This document shows positions 7,023 through 15,546 of a stretch of DNA of 52,106 nucleotides, piece by piece (positions within the stretch are counted from its first letter, which is position 1; the number at the start of each line of letters is the position of its first letter). This stretch comes from Pseudomonadota bacterium. Its GTDB lineage: Bacteria; Pseudomonadota; Gammaproteobacteria; Xanthomonadales; Xanthomonadaceae. The notes under the pieces were generated by a model, which searched no databases, had not been told where the DNA came from, and saw only the letters and a program-made list of their open reading frames with translations. The position numbers were made by a program, and so were the translations under genes. The DNA lies in assembly GCA_023390905.1 (NCBI GenBank), contig JAEWBY010000046.1, forward strand, positions 1-52,106. Reading direction: 5' to 3'.

Positions 7023-8336
7023 TCAATCCTCTGAATCAGCAGACAGACCGAAACCCGCCCCGCGCGCGAGATCATCGAAGGCCGGGAACGAGGTCGCGAC
7101 ATTGGCCACGTCCTCGATGCGCACCGGCGCCTGGCTGCGTTGCCCGGCGATCGCGAACGACATCGCGATGCGATGATCGCCGTGGCTGTCGATGCGGCCA
7201 CCCTGCAACGCTCCGGGGTGAATCGTGGCCCCGTCCGGCGTTTCATCCACCCGCAAGCCGAGCGTGCGCAGGCCTGCGGCCATCGTGCCGAGACGATCGG
7301 ATTCCTTGACGCGCAGTTCGGCCGCGCCCCGCACGATCGTCGGACCGTCCGCACAGGCCGCGGCAACGAACAGCGCGGGGAATTCATCGATCATGTCCGG
7401 CACCACCGATTCCGGCACTTCCACTCCGTGCAGCGGTGCGTGTCGCACGATCAGATCGGCCACCGGCTCGCCGCCCTGCTCGCTGCGGTTGTCCTCGCGG
7501 ATATCCGCGCCCATCAAGCGCAGCACGCTCAGCAGGCCGGTGCGGCGCGGATTCAGGCCCACCGCGCGCAAGCGCACTTCCGATCCGGGCACAATGCTCG
7601 CGGCGACCAGGAAGAATGCGGCCGAGGAGAAATCCGCCGGCACCGAGACATCCGTCGCGCGCAGCCGCTGTCCGCCGCGCAGGCGCGCGTGGCCCGGTGA
7701 AAATTCGATGTCCGCGCCGAACGCGGCCAGCATGCGTTCGGTGTAGTCGCGCGTGGGATGCGGTTCGTGGATGACGGTCTGGCCCTGCGCATACAGGCCG
7801 GCCAGCAGCAATGCCGACTTCACCTGCGCGCTCGCCACCTCGAGGGTGTAATCGATGCCGGCCAGCGGTTGGCCGCCGTGGATATGCAGCGGCGGCAAGC
7901 CGCCTTCCTGCGTGTCGATGCGCGCGCCCATGCGCGAAAGCGGCTCGGTGACGCGACGCATCGGCCGCCGGGACAACGATGCGTCACCGATCAGCACGCT
8001 GTCGAAAGGTTGCGCGGCCAGCAGGCCCGCCAGCAACCGCATGCCGGTGCCGGCGTTGCCGCAATCCAGTGGCTGATCGCTGCCCTTCAGTCCATCCACG
8101 CCCACGCCGTGCACGATGCGCCGCGAAGGCGACGGGGTTTCGATGCGCACGCCGAGACGCTCGAATATCGCGGCGGTGGCGCGGGTGTCTTCGCCTTCGA
8201 GGAAACCGTCGATGCGCGATACGCCATCGGCAAGCGCGGCGAACATGATGGCGCGATGCGAGACGGACTTGTCGCCGGGAATGGTCAGGTCGCCACGCAG
8301 CGGCGTGCCGGGGGATGCGATCCAGTGTTGGGGCAT
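7023..8336 (-). CDS. aroA: 3-phosphoshikimate 1-carboxyvinyltransferase (EPSP synthase)
   Basis: The 437-aa enzyme makes 5-enolpyruvylshikimate-3-phosphate from shikimate-3-phosphate and PEP, the sixth step of the chorismate pathway. Visible signatures are GDKSVSHRAIMFAALADG at residues 21-38, GNAGTGMRLLAG near 93, SLSRRPMRRV near 120, KESDRLGTMAAGLR near 348 and DHRIAMSFAI near 391. It is the last gene of the minus-strand serC-pheA-aroA unit, 106 bases after pheA. Confidence 0.97.
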   Translation of the reverse strand: MPQHWIASPGTPLRGDLTIPGDKSVSHRAIMFAALADGVSRIDGFLEGEDTRATAAIFERLGVRIETPSPSRRIVHGVGVDGLKGSDQPLDCGNAGTGMRLLAGLLAAQPFDSVLIGDASLSRRPMRRVTEPLSRMGARIDTQEGGLPPLHIHGGQPLAGIDYTLEVASAQVKSALLLAGLYAQGQTVIHEPHPTRDYTERMLAAFGADIEFSPGHARLRGGQRLRATDVSVPADFSSAAFFLVAASIVPGSEVRLRAVGLNPRRTGLLSVLRLMGADIREDNRSEQGGEPVADLIVRHAPLHGVEVPESVVPDMIDEFPALFVAAACADGPTIVRGAAELRVKESDRLGTMAAGLRTLGLRVDETPDGATIHPGALQGGRIDSHGDHRIAMSFAIAGQRSQAPVRIEDVANVATSFPAFDDLARGAGFGLSADSED

Positions 8337-8442
8337 TGGGATTCGGGATTCGGATGGGGGTTCGTGACAGTTGGGCTCATGGACGGGAGCAAATCGGGTG
8401 AACGCGCTTCCGTCGCCCGCTCCCGTCTCCCGTTTCTCCGCT
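8337..8442. repeat. Intergenic GGATTCGG / CCCGTCTCCCGT repeat stretch
   Basis: The short gap between pheA and aroA contains GGGATTCGGGATTCGG at 8338-8353 and, near its other end, CCCGCTCCCGTCTCCCG. These degenerate short repeats recur at 11888-12030 and 25152-25236 and resemble simple repeats common between Xanthomonadaceae genes. No promoter is evident. Confidence 0.5.
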
Positions 8443-9588
8443 CTAGGGCACCGCGACCGGATACGAGCCGAGCACCTTGATCTGGGCCGAGTGGGCTTTC
8501 AGTTCGGCCAGCGCCTGCTTCATCGCTTCGTCGTCGATGTGGCCGGCCAGGTCGATGAAGAAGCCGTATTCCCACTTGGCGTGATGCGACGGCCGCGATT
8601 CGATGCGGTTCATGCTGATGCCGTGGCGCGCGAACGGGCTCAGCACGTCGAACAGCGCGCCGGGCTTGTCGTGGATGAACACCAGCACCGAGGTACGGTC
8701 ATGGCCGGACGGCGGGAAAATGCTGCGGCCGATCACGAGGAAGCGCGTGGTGTTGTCCTTGTCGTCTTGGATCGGGCTCATCACCACTTTCTTCAGCCCG
8801 TACACGTGCCCCGCGCTCTCGCCTGCGATGCAGGCCGAATCATCCGAATTGCGCGCGCGCCGCGCGCCTTCGGCGTTGCTGGACACCGGGATCTTCTCGA
8901 CCCTCGGCAGATTGGCGCGCAGCCAGCCGGCAGTCTGCGCGAAGGATTGCGGATGCCCGTAGATGCGCTCGATATCGTCGATGCGTCCGTTGCGCGAAAG
9001 CAGGAACTGGTGCACGCGCAGTTCGACTTCACCGCAGATCTTCAGGTCCGAGGTCAGGAACATGTCGAGCGTGACCTGGATGGTGCCCTGGCCCGAGTTT
9101 TCCACCGGCACGACACCGAAGTCGGCGTTGCCGCTTTCCACTTCCTGGAAGACTTCTTCGATGCTCGCCAGCGGCAGGCCATGCGCGGATCGGCCGAAAT
9201 GCTTGAGCACGGCCTGCTGGCTGAAGGTGCCTTCCGGACCGAGGAAACCAATCTTCAGCGGTTCCTGCTGCGCCAGGCAGGCCGACATGATCTCGCGGAA
9301 CACATGCACCAGCAGTTCGTCGCTGAGCGGGCCCTCATTGCGATCGACCACCATGCGCAGCACCTGCGCTTCGCGTTCGGGGCGGTAGTAATCCACCGCG
9401 GCGGCGAGCTTGCCCTTGGCCTTGCCGACCTGGTGGGCGAAACGCGCGCGCTCGGCGATCAGCGCCTGGATCTGGCGATCGATGCCATCGATCTTCGCGC
9501 GCACGTCGGCGAGCGCGGGCGCCGGCGCGGGTTCCTGCTTCGATGTTCCGCGCGTCGTAGTCGTGTTTTTCTTCGGCTTGCTGGCCAT
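8443..9588 (-). CDS. pheA: Bifunctional chorismate mutase / prephenate dehydratase (P-protein)
   Basis: The 381-aa product channels chorismate to phenylpyruvate for phenylalanine synthesis. After a Lys/Thr-rich leader it has an AroQ-type chorismate mutase (about residues 25-105, IDRQIQALIAERARFAHQVG), a prephenate dehydratase domain (about 115-290, GFLGPEGTFSQQAV near 117) and a C-terminal ACT domain (about 300-378) containing the ESRPS loop that binds phenylalanine, implying feedback control. It lies 69 bases downstream of serC. Confidence 0.96.
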   Translation of the reverse strand: MASKPKKNTTTTRGTSKQEPAPAPALADVRAKIDGIDRQIQALIAERARFAHQVGKAKGKLAAAVDYYRPEREAQVLRMVVDRNEGPLSDELLVHVFREIMSACLAQQEPLKIGFLGPEGTFSQQAVLKHFGRSAHGLPLASIEEVFQEVESGNADFGVVPVENSGQGTIQVTLDMFLTSDLKICGEVELRVHQFLLSRNGRIDDIERIYGHPQSFAQTAGWLRANLPRVEKIPVSSNAEGARRARNSDDSACIAGESAGHVYGLKKVVMSPIQDDKDNTTRFLVIGRSIFPPSGHDRTSVLVFIHDKPGALFDVLSPFARHGISMNRIESRPSHHAKWEYGFFIDLAGHIDDEAMKQALAELKAHSAQIKVLGSYPVAVP

Positions 9589-9657
9589 GTAGGTCCTGTT
9601 CGGGTCGCGACCCGTCCCGCGTGGGGCGCGGGCAGGCGCTCCTGCATTGATGTCCGT

Positions 9658-10743
9658 TTATCCGTTGCGCTGGCTGAAATCGCGCATGAAATCCACCAGC
9701 GCCTGCGCGCCCGCCACCGGCATTGCGTTGTACAGCGAAGCGCGGATGCCGCCGACTGCCTTGTGGCCTTTCAGCGCCAGCAACCCGGCCTGCTTGGATT
9801 CGCTGACGAAGCGCGCGGTCAGTTCCTCGTCCGGCAGGAAGAACGGAATGTTCATCCGCGAGCGCACCGCCGGCGCGACATCATTGCGATAGAAACCGCC
9901 GGATCCATCGATGGCCTGGTACACCAGCGCAGACTTGATGGCGTTGCGGCGCGCGAACTCTTCCACGCCGCCTTCGTCGAGCATCCATTTCACCATCAAC
10001 CCGAGCATGTACCAGTTCCACGTCGGCGGCGTGTTGAGCATCGAATCGCGCGCGGCGTGAGAGCGATAGTCGAAGATGTCGGCGCGCGGCTGGCCAGCGC
10101 GTTCGAGCAGATCGCGGCGCACGATCACCACCGAAATCCCGACCGGCCCCAGATTCTTCTGCGCGCCGGCATAGATCAGCCCGTAGCGCGACACGTCCAG
10201 CGGCTCGGAGGCAATGCTGGAACTGAAGTCGGCGAACAGCGGCACCTCGCCCACGTCCGGGGTTTCGCGGAACTCGATGCCGTGGATCGTTTCGTTCGCG
10301 GTGATGTGCACGTAGGCCGCGCGCGGGTCCAGTTGCCAGCGTTCGCGCGCGGGCAGTTCGCGAAAACCGTCCGGCTCGCCGTCGGCCACCACGTTCACCT
10401 GCACGTACGGACGCGCCTGGCGGATCGCGGTGTTGCTCCAGTGGCCGCTGACCACGTAATCGGTGGCCTGCCCGGGCGCGGCGAAATTGAGCGGCAGCAG
10501 CGCCTGCTGGGTAGTCGCCCCGCCGGACAGGAACAGCACGGCGTAGTCGTCCGGGATCCACAGCAGCCGGCGCAGGTCGGCTTCGGCCCGGGCGGCCACG
10601 GCGATGAAATCGGCACTGCGGTGGCTGATCTCGACAATCGAAGCGCCGATGCCGTTCCATTCCAGCATGTCGGCCTGGGCCTGCCGGAGCACGGTTTCGG
10701 GGAGCGTGGCCGGACCGGCACTGAAGTTGTACGCGCGCGTCAT
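9658..10743 (-). CDS. serC: Phosphoserine aminotransferase
   Basis: The 361-aa PLP enzyme converts 3-phosphohydroxypyruvate to phosphoserine and also acts in pyridoxal phosphate synthesis. The start ATG at 10743 gives the family N-terminus TRAYNFSAGPATLPE; the frame stays open upstream but that part is not conserved-looking. The PLP lysine lies in LIYAGAQKNLGPVG near residue 195. It leads the serC-pheA-aroA unit. The divergent msrP starts 178 bases away. Confidence 0.96.
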   Translation of the reverse strand: MTRAYNFSAGPATLPETVLRQAQADMLEWNGIGASIVEISHRSADFIAVAARAEADLRRLLWIPDDYAVLFLSGGATTQQALLPLNFAAPGQATDYVVSGHWSNTAIRQARPYVQVNVVADGEPDGFRELPARERWQLDPRAAYVHITANETIHGIEFRETPDVGEVPLFADFSSSIASEPLDVSRYGLIYAGAQKNLGPVGISVVIVRRDLLERAGQPRADIFDYRSHAARDSMLNTPPTWNWYMLGLMVKWMLDEGGVEEFARRNAIKSALVYQAIDGSGGFYRNDVAPAVRSRMNIPFFLPDEELTARFVSESKQAGLLALKGHKAVGGIRASLYNAMPVAGAQALVDFMRDFSQRNG

Positions 10744-10921
10744 GGAGCACCCTGCGAGTGAAGGCCTAGTATGCCGCAGTGCATCAGTTGCAGGCGCAAC
10801 CGTAGCGGTTTCGCGCCCGCTTGCCGCGTGACCGTGTATGAAGGGCGCGCGGGCCGCATTGCGGGGGAAACTTTCCGCCTGCGGCGCGTTCCCATTCCGC
10901 ATTCCCGATCCCGGAGCTGCC

Positions 10922-11887
10922 ATGTCATTGCGCGACGCCCTCCGCATTCCCTCCTCGCAGATCACGGATGAGACGATCTACCGGCAGCGCCGCGATCTGC
11001 TGCGGATGCTGTCGCTGGCGCCCGCGCTGGCGCTGGCCGGCTGCGCCGAGGCCGAACCGCCGCCGCCGGCCGCGGCGGTCACCCCGGCGCAGGCGCGTTC
11101 GGGTTTCCGCACCGACGAGCCACTCACGCGCTGGGAGGACGTCACCAGCTACAACAATTTCTACGAATTCGGCACCGGCAAGGCCGACCCGTCCACCGCA
11201 CGCAAGACGCTGCGCACGCGCCCGTGGACGGTGGCCGTCGGCGGGGAATGCGCCAAGCCCGGCCGCATCGGCCTGGACGATCTCGTCAAGGGGCTGACGC
11301 CGGAAGAACGCGTCTACCGGCTGCGCTGCGTGGAAGGCTGGTCGATGGTCATCCCGTGGCTGGGCGTTCCGCTGGGCGCGGTGCTCAAACGCTTCGAACC
11401 GACGTCCAAGGCCCGGTTCGTCGCCTTCACCACCCTGACCGATCCGGTGCAGATGCCGGGCATCCGCTACCGTTCGATCGACTGGCCCTACAAGGAAGGT
11501 CTGCGCATCGACGAAGCCATGCACCCGCTCACCCTGCTGGCGACCGGCCTGTACGGCAAGCCGCTGCCCCAGCAGAACGGCGCGCCGCTGCGGCTGGTGG
11601 TCCCTTGGAAGTACGGCTTCAAGAGCATCAAGTCGATCGTGGCGATCAATTTCGTCGAGAAGATGCCGGAAACCGCATGGCACGAATTGCAGCCGTCGGA
11701 GTACGGCTTCTTCTCCAACGTCAACCCGAACGTCGATCACCCGCGCTGGAGCCAGAAGACCGAACGCCGCATCGCCGGCACCGGCAATCGCGTATTCGCC
11801 GAACGCATTCCGACCCGGCTGTTCAACGGTTACGGCCCTCAGGTCGCCTCGATGTACGCGGGGCTGGATCTGAAGAAGTGGTACTGA
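10922..11887 (+). CDS. msrP: Protein-methionine-sulfoxide reductase catalytic subunit MsrP
   Basis: The 321-aa molybdopterin enzyme repairs methionine sulfoxide in periplasmic proteins. Residues 20-41 form a Tat-type signal with twin arginines R23-R24 and an unusual lipobox-like LALAGC ending at Cys41. The Mo-coordinating cysteine is Cys136 in YRLRCVEGW, and the C-terminus PQVASMYAGLDLKKWY is typical. ATG 10922 is chosen because the signal sequence begins shortly after it; the frame is open upstream to 10838 without a signal. It is cotranscribed with msrQ, 143 bases downstream. Confidence 0.93.
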   Translation: MSLRDALRIPSSQITDETIYRQRRDLLRMLSLAPALALAGCAEAEPPPPAAAVTPAQARSGFRTDEPLTRWEDVTSYNNFYEFGTGKADPSTARKTLRTRPWTVAVGGECAKPGRIGLDDLVKGLTPEERVYRLRCVEGWSMVIPWLGVPLGAVLKRFEPTSKARFVAFTTLTDPVQMPGIRYRSIDWPYKEGLRIDEAMHPLTLLATGLYGKPLPQQNGAPLRLVVPWKYGFKSIKSIVAINFVEKMPETAWHELQPSEYGFFSNVNPNVDHPRWSQKTERRIAGTGNRVFAERIPTRLFNGYGPQVASMYAGLDLKKWY

Positions 11888-12030
11888 GATGGGGCGGGAA
11901 TCGGATTCGGGATGATTTTTTTTGTGCCGATGAAAACAAGCTTCCTGGATAGCGCACGAAGAGCCGCTGCGTGCTAGGCACAGTGCTGTTGCGAATCCCG
12001 TCTCCCGTCTCCCGTCTCTCCATCCTGCCC
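11888..12030. repeat. msrP-msrQ gap with CCCGTCT repeats
   Basis: This 143-base gap contains GGAATCGGATTCGGGATG near its start, an eight-T run at about 11914-11923, and three tandem copies of CTCCCGT just before the msrQ start. A gap this long inside an msrPQ pair, carrying the same degenerate repeats as 8337-8442, suggests a repeat insertion between the two genes. Confidence 0.5.
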
Positions 12031-12666
12031 ATGCCCAAACGCCCCGCCTCGCCCGCCATCATCGCCAGCAAGACCCTGGTCCACGCGCTTGCGCTGACGC
12101 CGCTGGCGATTCTGGCGTGGCAGTTCTGGATCGTCTGGAAAACCGGCAGCGATGCGCTCGGCGCCGATCCGGTGGCCGAGATCGAACATCGCACGGGGCT
12201 GTGGGCGCTGCGCCTGCTGATGATCACGCTGGCGATCACGCCACTGCGGCAACTGACGGGTCAGGCGGTGCTGATCCGGTTCCGCCGCATGCTCGGGCTG
12301 TATGCGTTCTTCTATGCCTGCGTGCATCTGGCCAGCTATCTGGTGCTGGATCTGCAGGGCTACTGGACGCAGATTTTCGAGGAAATCGCCAAGCGGCCCT
12401 ACATCACGGTGGGCTTCGGCGCATGGCTGTTGCTGCTGCCGCTGGCGGTGACGTCCACCCAGGGTTGGATCAAGCGCCTCGGCCGGCGCTGGGGGCAGTT
12501 GCACACGTTGATCTACGTGATCGGCGTGCTGGCCGTGCTGCATTTCTGGTGGCTGGTGAAGTCCGACATCCGCGAGCCGGCGCTGTATGCCGGGATCCTC
12601 GCGGTGCTGCTGGGCTGGCGCGCCTGGCGGCGGTTCAGCCGGCGCCGAACAGCAGCAACGCGCTGA
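12031..12666 (+). CDS. msrQ: Heme-binding membrane subunit MsrQ
   Basis: The 211-aa protein has about six transmembrane helices and belongs to the ferric-reductase-like YedZ family; it passes electrons from the quinone pool or cytosolic flavin to periplasmic MsrP. Histidines in helix segments (for example YACVHLASYLVLD and LHTLIYVIGVLAVLHFWW) are candidate heme ligands. ATG 12031 is the first start after the CCCGTCT repeat; an upstream in-frame start would translate that repeat. Its 3' end overlaps the convergent FHA gene by 32 bases. Confidence 0.92.
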   Translation: MPKRPASPAIIASKTLVHALALTPLAILAWQFWIVWKTGSDALGADPVAEIEHRTGLWALRLLMITLAITPLRQLTGQAVLIRFRRMLGLYAFFYACVHLASYLVLDLQGYWTQIFEEIAKRPYITVGFGAWLLLLPLAVTSTQGWIKRLGRRWGQLHTLIYVIGVLAVLHFWWLVKSDIREPALYAGILAVLLGWRAWRRFSRRRTAATR

Positions 12667-13429
12667 GCGCCGCGCCGATCAACGCGGCGGCCAGCAGCAG
12701 CCAAGGCCAGCGCGTGTTGCCGCGGGGGCCGGCCGGATCCGGCTCGCGGGCGATGGGATGTTCCTCCGGCTCGTCGTTGGCCGGCACCAGTGGCGTCGTC
12801 CACGGCACTTCGACCACGAACCGGTGCTGCGGGTCGAACACCAGTTGATCACCGGCCACCAGCAGCGCATCCCGCACCGCCACGCCATTGACCAGGCTGC
12901 CCTCGGCCGAACCGAGATCACGCAGCAGCACGCGGTCGCCCTGCAATTCCAGCTGCGCATGGCGCTCGGCGAAGGTCGGATCGTCCACGCGGATGGCCGC
13001 CTCGCGCGCGCGACCGACCAGGCAGGGACGCACCAGGGAAATACTGCGGCCATGATATTTGCCGCCCACCCCGCGCAGCACGACCCGCGGCTCCGGCGCA
13101 CTGGCTGCGCTGCTCGCCGATGCCTTCGGCGCCGGCAGGTGCGAGGCCTGGATCAGCACCTCCACGCCATCGACATAAATCGAATCACCGGGACGCAGCA
13201 TCGCCATGCGCTGCACCGGCCGGCCATTGACGTGCACGCCGCGCATGCCGGTCGGCACCTGCAACCACAGGCCGCGACGATCCACGCATACGCGGGCCAG
13301 CAACGCGCCCTGCAACTGATCGCCCACGCCGACATGGCCGCTGGCTTCGCGCACCAGCCGGTGCACGCCGGTGCCCAGCGGCCGATCCGGCTGCGCACGG
13401 TTGCTGAAATGTAGACGCAGGTTTTCCAC
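12635..13429 (-). CDS. FHA-domain membrane-anchored protein
   Basis: With the GTG start at 13429 the product has 264 residues. A central forkhead-associated domain (about residues 135-215) shows PCLVGRAREAAIRVDDP, then ERHAQLEL, GSAEGSLVNGV and GDQLVF, the phosphothreonine-binding layout. An N-terminal domain of similar architecture (VNGRPVQRMAMLRPGDSI) suggests a second, degenerate FHA. One C-terminal membrane helix (about 240-262) anchors it. An ATG at 13501 is possible, but the GTG leaves a normal divergent gap to 13537. The phospho-partner is unknown; no Ser/Thr kinase lies nearby. Confidence 0.8.
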   Translation of the reverse strand: MENLRLHFSNRAQPDRPLGTGVHRLVREASGHVGVGDQLQGALLARVCVDRRGLWLQVPTGMRGVHVNGRPVQRMAMLRPGDSIYVDGVEVLIQASHLPAPKASASSAASAPEPRVVLRGVGGKYHGRSISLVRPCLVGRAREAAIRVDDPTFAERHAQLELQGDRVLLRDLGSAEGSLVNGVAVRDALLVAGDQLVFDPQHRFVVEVPWTTPLVPANDEPEEHPIAREPDPAGPRGNTRWPWLLLAAALIGAALSALLLFGAG

Positions 13430-13536
13430 GCGCGGCAGCCTATCAGGTTGGCGAAAAACGTCCAGCGCGCGGCGGCCGTGGATGCGCGCATCACCCGCCA
13501 TCGCGCACAATGCCGTCCACTCCGCGGAGAATCCCC

Positions 13537-13812
13537 ATGGCCAGCATCGACATCCTCCACGATCACAGCAAGTCGCCAGACCAGGCCCGCCAGGCCGTCG
13601 AGGACGTGGCGCGCAAATTGTCCGAACGCTTCGACATGGACTACGCCTGGAACGGCGAAACGCTCAGCTTCCGCCGTTCGGGCGTGGATGGGCGCATTGC
13701 CCTGCTGCCGCGGCAACTGCATGTCACCGCCGATCTCGGCTTCCTGCTCTCGGCGATGAAGGGCCCGATCGAGGCGGAAATCCGCCGCGTGCTGGAAGAA
13801 AAGTTCGTCTGA
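13537..13812 (+). CDS. Polyhydroxyalkanoic acid system family protein
   Basis: The 91-aa product fits the small PHA-granule-region family: an N-terminal helix (QARQAVEDVARKLSERF), WNGETLSFRRSGVDGRIAL, then LHVTADLGFLLSAMKGPIEAEIRRVLEEKF to the end. The ATG at 13537 follows CGGAGA. Family members are often encoded near phasins; a phasin gene lies 0.9 kb downstream. No PHA synthase is in the window. Confidence 0.85.
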   Translation: MASIDILHDHSKSPDQARQAVEDVARKLSERFDMDYAWNGETLSFRRSGVDGRIALLPRQLHVTADLGFLLSAMKGPIEAEIRRVLEEKFV

Positions 13813-13830
13813 GTATCCGCGCGCGTCCGC

Positions 13831-14553
13831 TCACTCGAACGGACGTGGATGACCGAGGAACAGGCGTTGCGCCACGCGGCGCTCGTACTGTTCGATCTCG
13901 TGCACGAAGGCGCGGCCATCGCCCAGCGCGGCAAATGCCGCGAACCCGCGCTCCAGGAATCCCTGCAGCTCGCCCAGCCCGGTGGCGCGGGCCGGCCCGC
14001 GCGAGAGTTTGAGCAGGGTCAGTACGCCGGGCGTGCGCACGGCGTGGCTCAACCCCTCCCCCAGCCGCGCGATCAGCGTGATCTGCCGTCCACGCACGCG
14101 CGGCAGGCCGACCTGCCGGTACGCGTGCGCGTACAGCGTCGCATCCAGCCGGCGAGCACGCGGCGCCAGGCGCTCGAGCCTCTGCGCCATCCGCAGATCC
14201 AGCGCCTGCGTCAGCGCACCGAGTTCGATGGCATCGGCCATTGTTTCCAGCACGCTGGCCGGCAACAGGCGCTGCATCATCGGGATGATCCGCGCCATGT
14301 CCGCATCGCGGCGGCTGAAGTCGTGATCCCCGTAGACATCGGTGAGGAAGAACCGCGCGGCCGCCTCGCGCCGTGGGTCATGCAGGAAATGCGCGAAGCT
14401 GTGCTCCAGCCGCGCGGCCTGCCAGCGGCGCAGTTCCGGCAGCCAGCGCAGGCGGTTGCGCGGTTCGGCGCGCGGGTCGTGCAGGCATTGATGCCAACGC
14501 AACCGGCGTGCGAGGCGTTCGCCAATGGAGCGTGAGCGGGCCATGGCGCGCAT
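13831..14553 (-). CDS. FFLEELY-motif conserved hypothetical protein
   Basis: The 240-aa helical protein contains RFFLTDVYGDHDFSRRDAD near residue 72, the region corresponding to the FFLEELY motif that defines a family of unknown function in Xanthomonas and relatives. The motif is altered here (FFLTDVY). The protein is very rich in Arg, Ala and Leu and has no signal or membrane span. Starts at 14553 and 14544 are both possible. It is convergent with the small gene at 13537 and divergent from the phasin gene. Confidence 0.75.
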   Translation of the reverse strand: MRAMARSRSIGERLARRLRWHQCLHDPRAEPRNRLRWLPELRRWQAARLEHSFAHFLHDPRREAAARFFLTDVYGDHDFSRRDADMARIIPMMQRLLPASVLETMADAIELGALTQALDLRMAQRLERLAPRARRLDATLYAHAYRQVGLPRVRGRQITLIARLGEGLSHAVRTPGVLTLLKLSRGPARATGLGELQGFLERGFAAFAALGDGRAFVHEIEQYERRVAQRLFLGHPRPFE

Positions 14554-14718
14554 GATCGTGCGGACCCATCGGCCTCGCAAGCAGGCGTGGCTCCCGATGA
14601 TCTTCTCGTTCCGCCAGGTCAAGACGGCTTCGCCGCACTGAACCGCGCAGCGCGGGGATGGTGTGAAAACTCTAGAAAACGCGTTGATTCTGCCTCGGCC
14701 CCTCGATGGAGACACCCG

Positions 14719-15285
14719 ATGGCCACCGCGAAGAAGTCCACGCGCCGCAGAACCAGCACGGCTTCGGACACCACGAACGAAAACAGCGCCGCGCATTTCG
14801 GCGAGTCCGCCCAGCAGGTGTGGCTGGCCGGCCTGGGCGCACTGGCGCGCGCGCAGGCCGAAGGCGGCAGGTTGTTCGAGACGCTGGTGCAGGAAGGCCT
14901 GTCGCTCGAACAGAAAACCCGACGTCTGGCCGGCGATCGCGTTGACGCCATGCGCGATGCGCTGGAACAGACCGTGGGCCAGGCCCGCGAACGCGCAAGC
15001 GGCACCTGGGATCGACTGGAAAAGGTGTTCGAGGATCGCGTGCAGCGTGCGCTGCGCCGTCTCGAGATCCCCGATCGCGACGATCTCTCGGATCTGCAGG
15101 CACGCGTGGACGCACTGGATGCCGAACTGCGCCGTTTGCGTGGTGCGTCCGCTCCGCGCAAGCGCGCCGGCGACGCGGGCGCCACGTCCACGCCGCGCGT
15201 GCGCAAGCCCGCCATGCCCCGCAAACCGTCAATGCCCGGCAAGCGCGCGGTCGCCAAACGTGCTGCGCGCACGCCGCGCGGCTGA
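14719..15285 (+). CDS. Phasin-family granule-associated protein
   Basis: The 188-aa protein has the poly(hydroxyalkanoate) granule-associated domain at residues 25-140, with SAQQVWLAGLGALARAQAEG near 30 and a long amphipathic coiled-coil part (EQKTRRLAGDRVDAMRDALE). The C-terminal 50 residues are a Lys/Arg/Pro/Ala tail like histone H1, seen in phasins that also bind DNA (PhaM/PhaF type), so it may link granules to the nucleoid. The start ATG 14719 precedes MATAKKSTRRR. Upstream, GTTGATTCTG may belong to a promoter. Confidence 0.87.
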   Translation: MATAKKSTRRRTSTASDTTNENSAAHFGESAQQVWLAGLGALARAQAEGGRLFETLVQEGLSLEQKTRRLAGDRVDAMRDALEQTVGQARERASGTWDRLEKVFEDRVQRALRRLEIPDRDDLSDLQARVDALDAELRRLRGASAPRKRAGDAGATSTPRVRKPAMPRKPSMPGKRAVAKRAARTPRG

Positions 15286-15546
15286 GCGCCGCGCATACCA
15301 ATTACGGCCATGCGCGATGTTGTTGCAAGGCAGCATGCAACGCGCAACAATCCAATCGCCCGCCAGTCCACCGAAGTACGTATGCTCCCCTCCCCTTACG
15401 GCTTCGGACTGGCGGGCACCTTCGTTCTGCTGTCCGGTCCGCGCGCGCACGCGCCGTAACCGTACCTGTCCCGCGAAAACGCGAACCCACTCACAGACAC
15501 GGCCGAGCGCCTAGAATCTGCGCCTTCGTCCTGTCTTTACGCACAC

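Noticed and set aside
8371..10761. Long plus-strand frame opposite pheA and serC
   Set aside because: Composition is His/Arg/Gln-rich, typical of an antisense frame in high-GC DNA; the minus strand carries clear pheA and serC.
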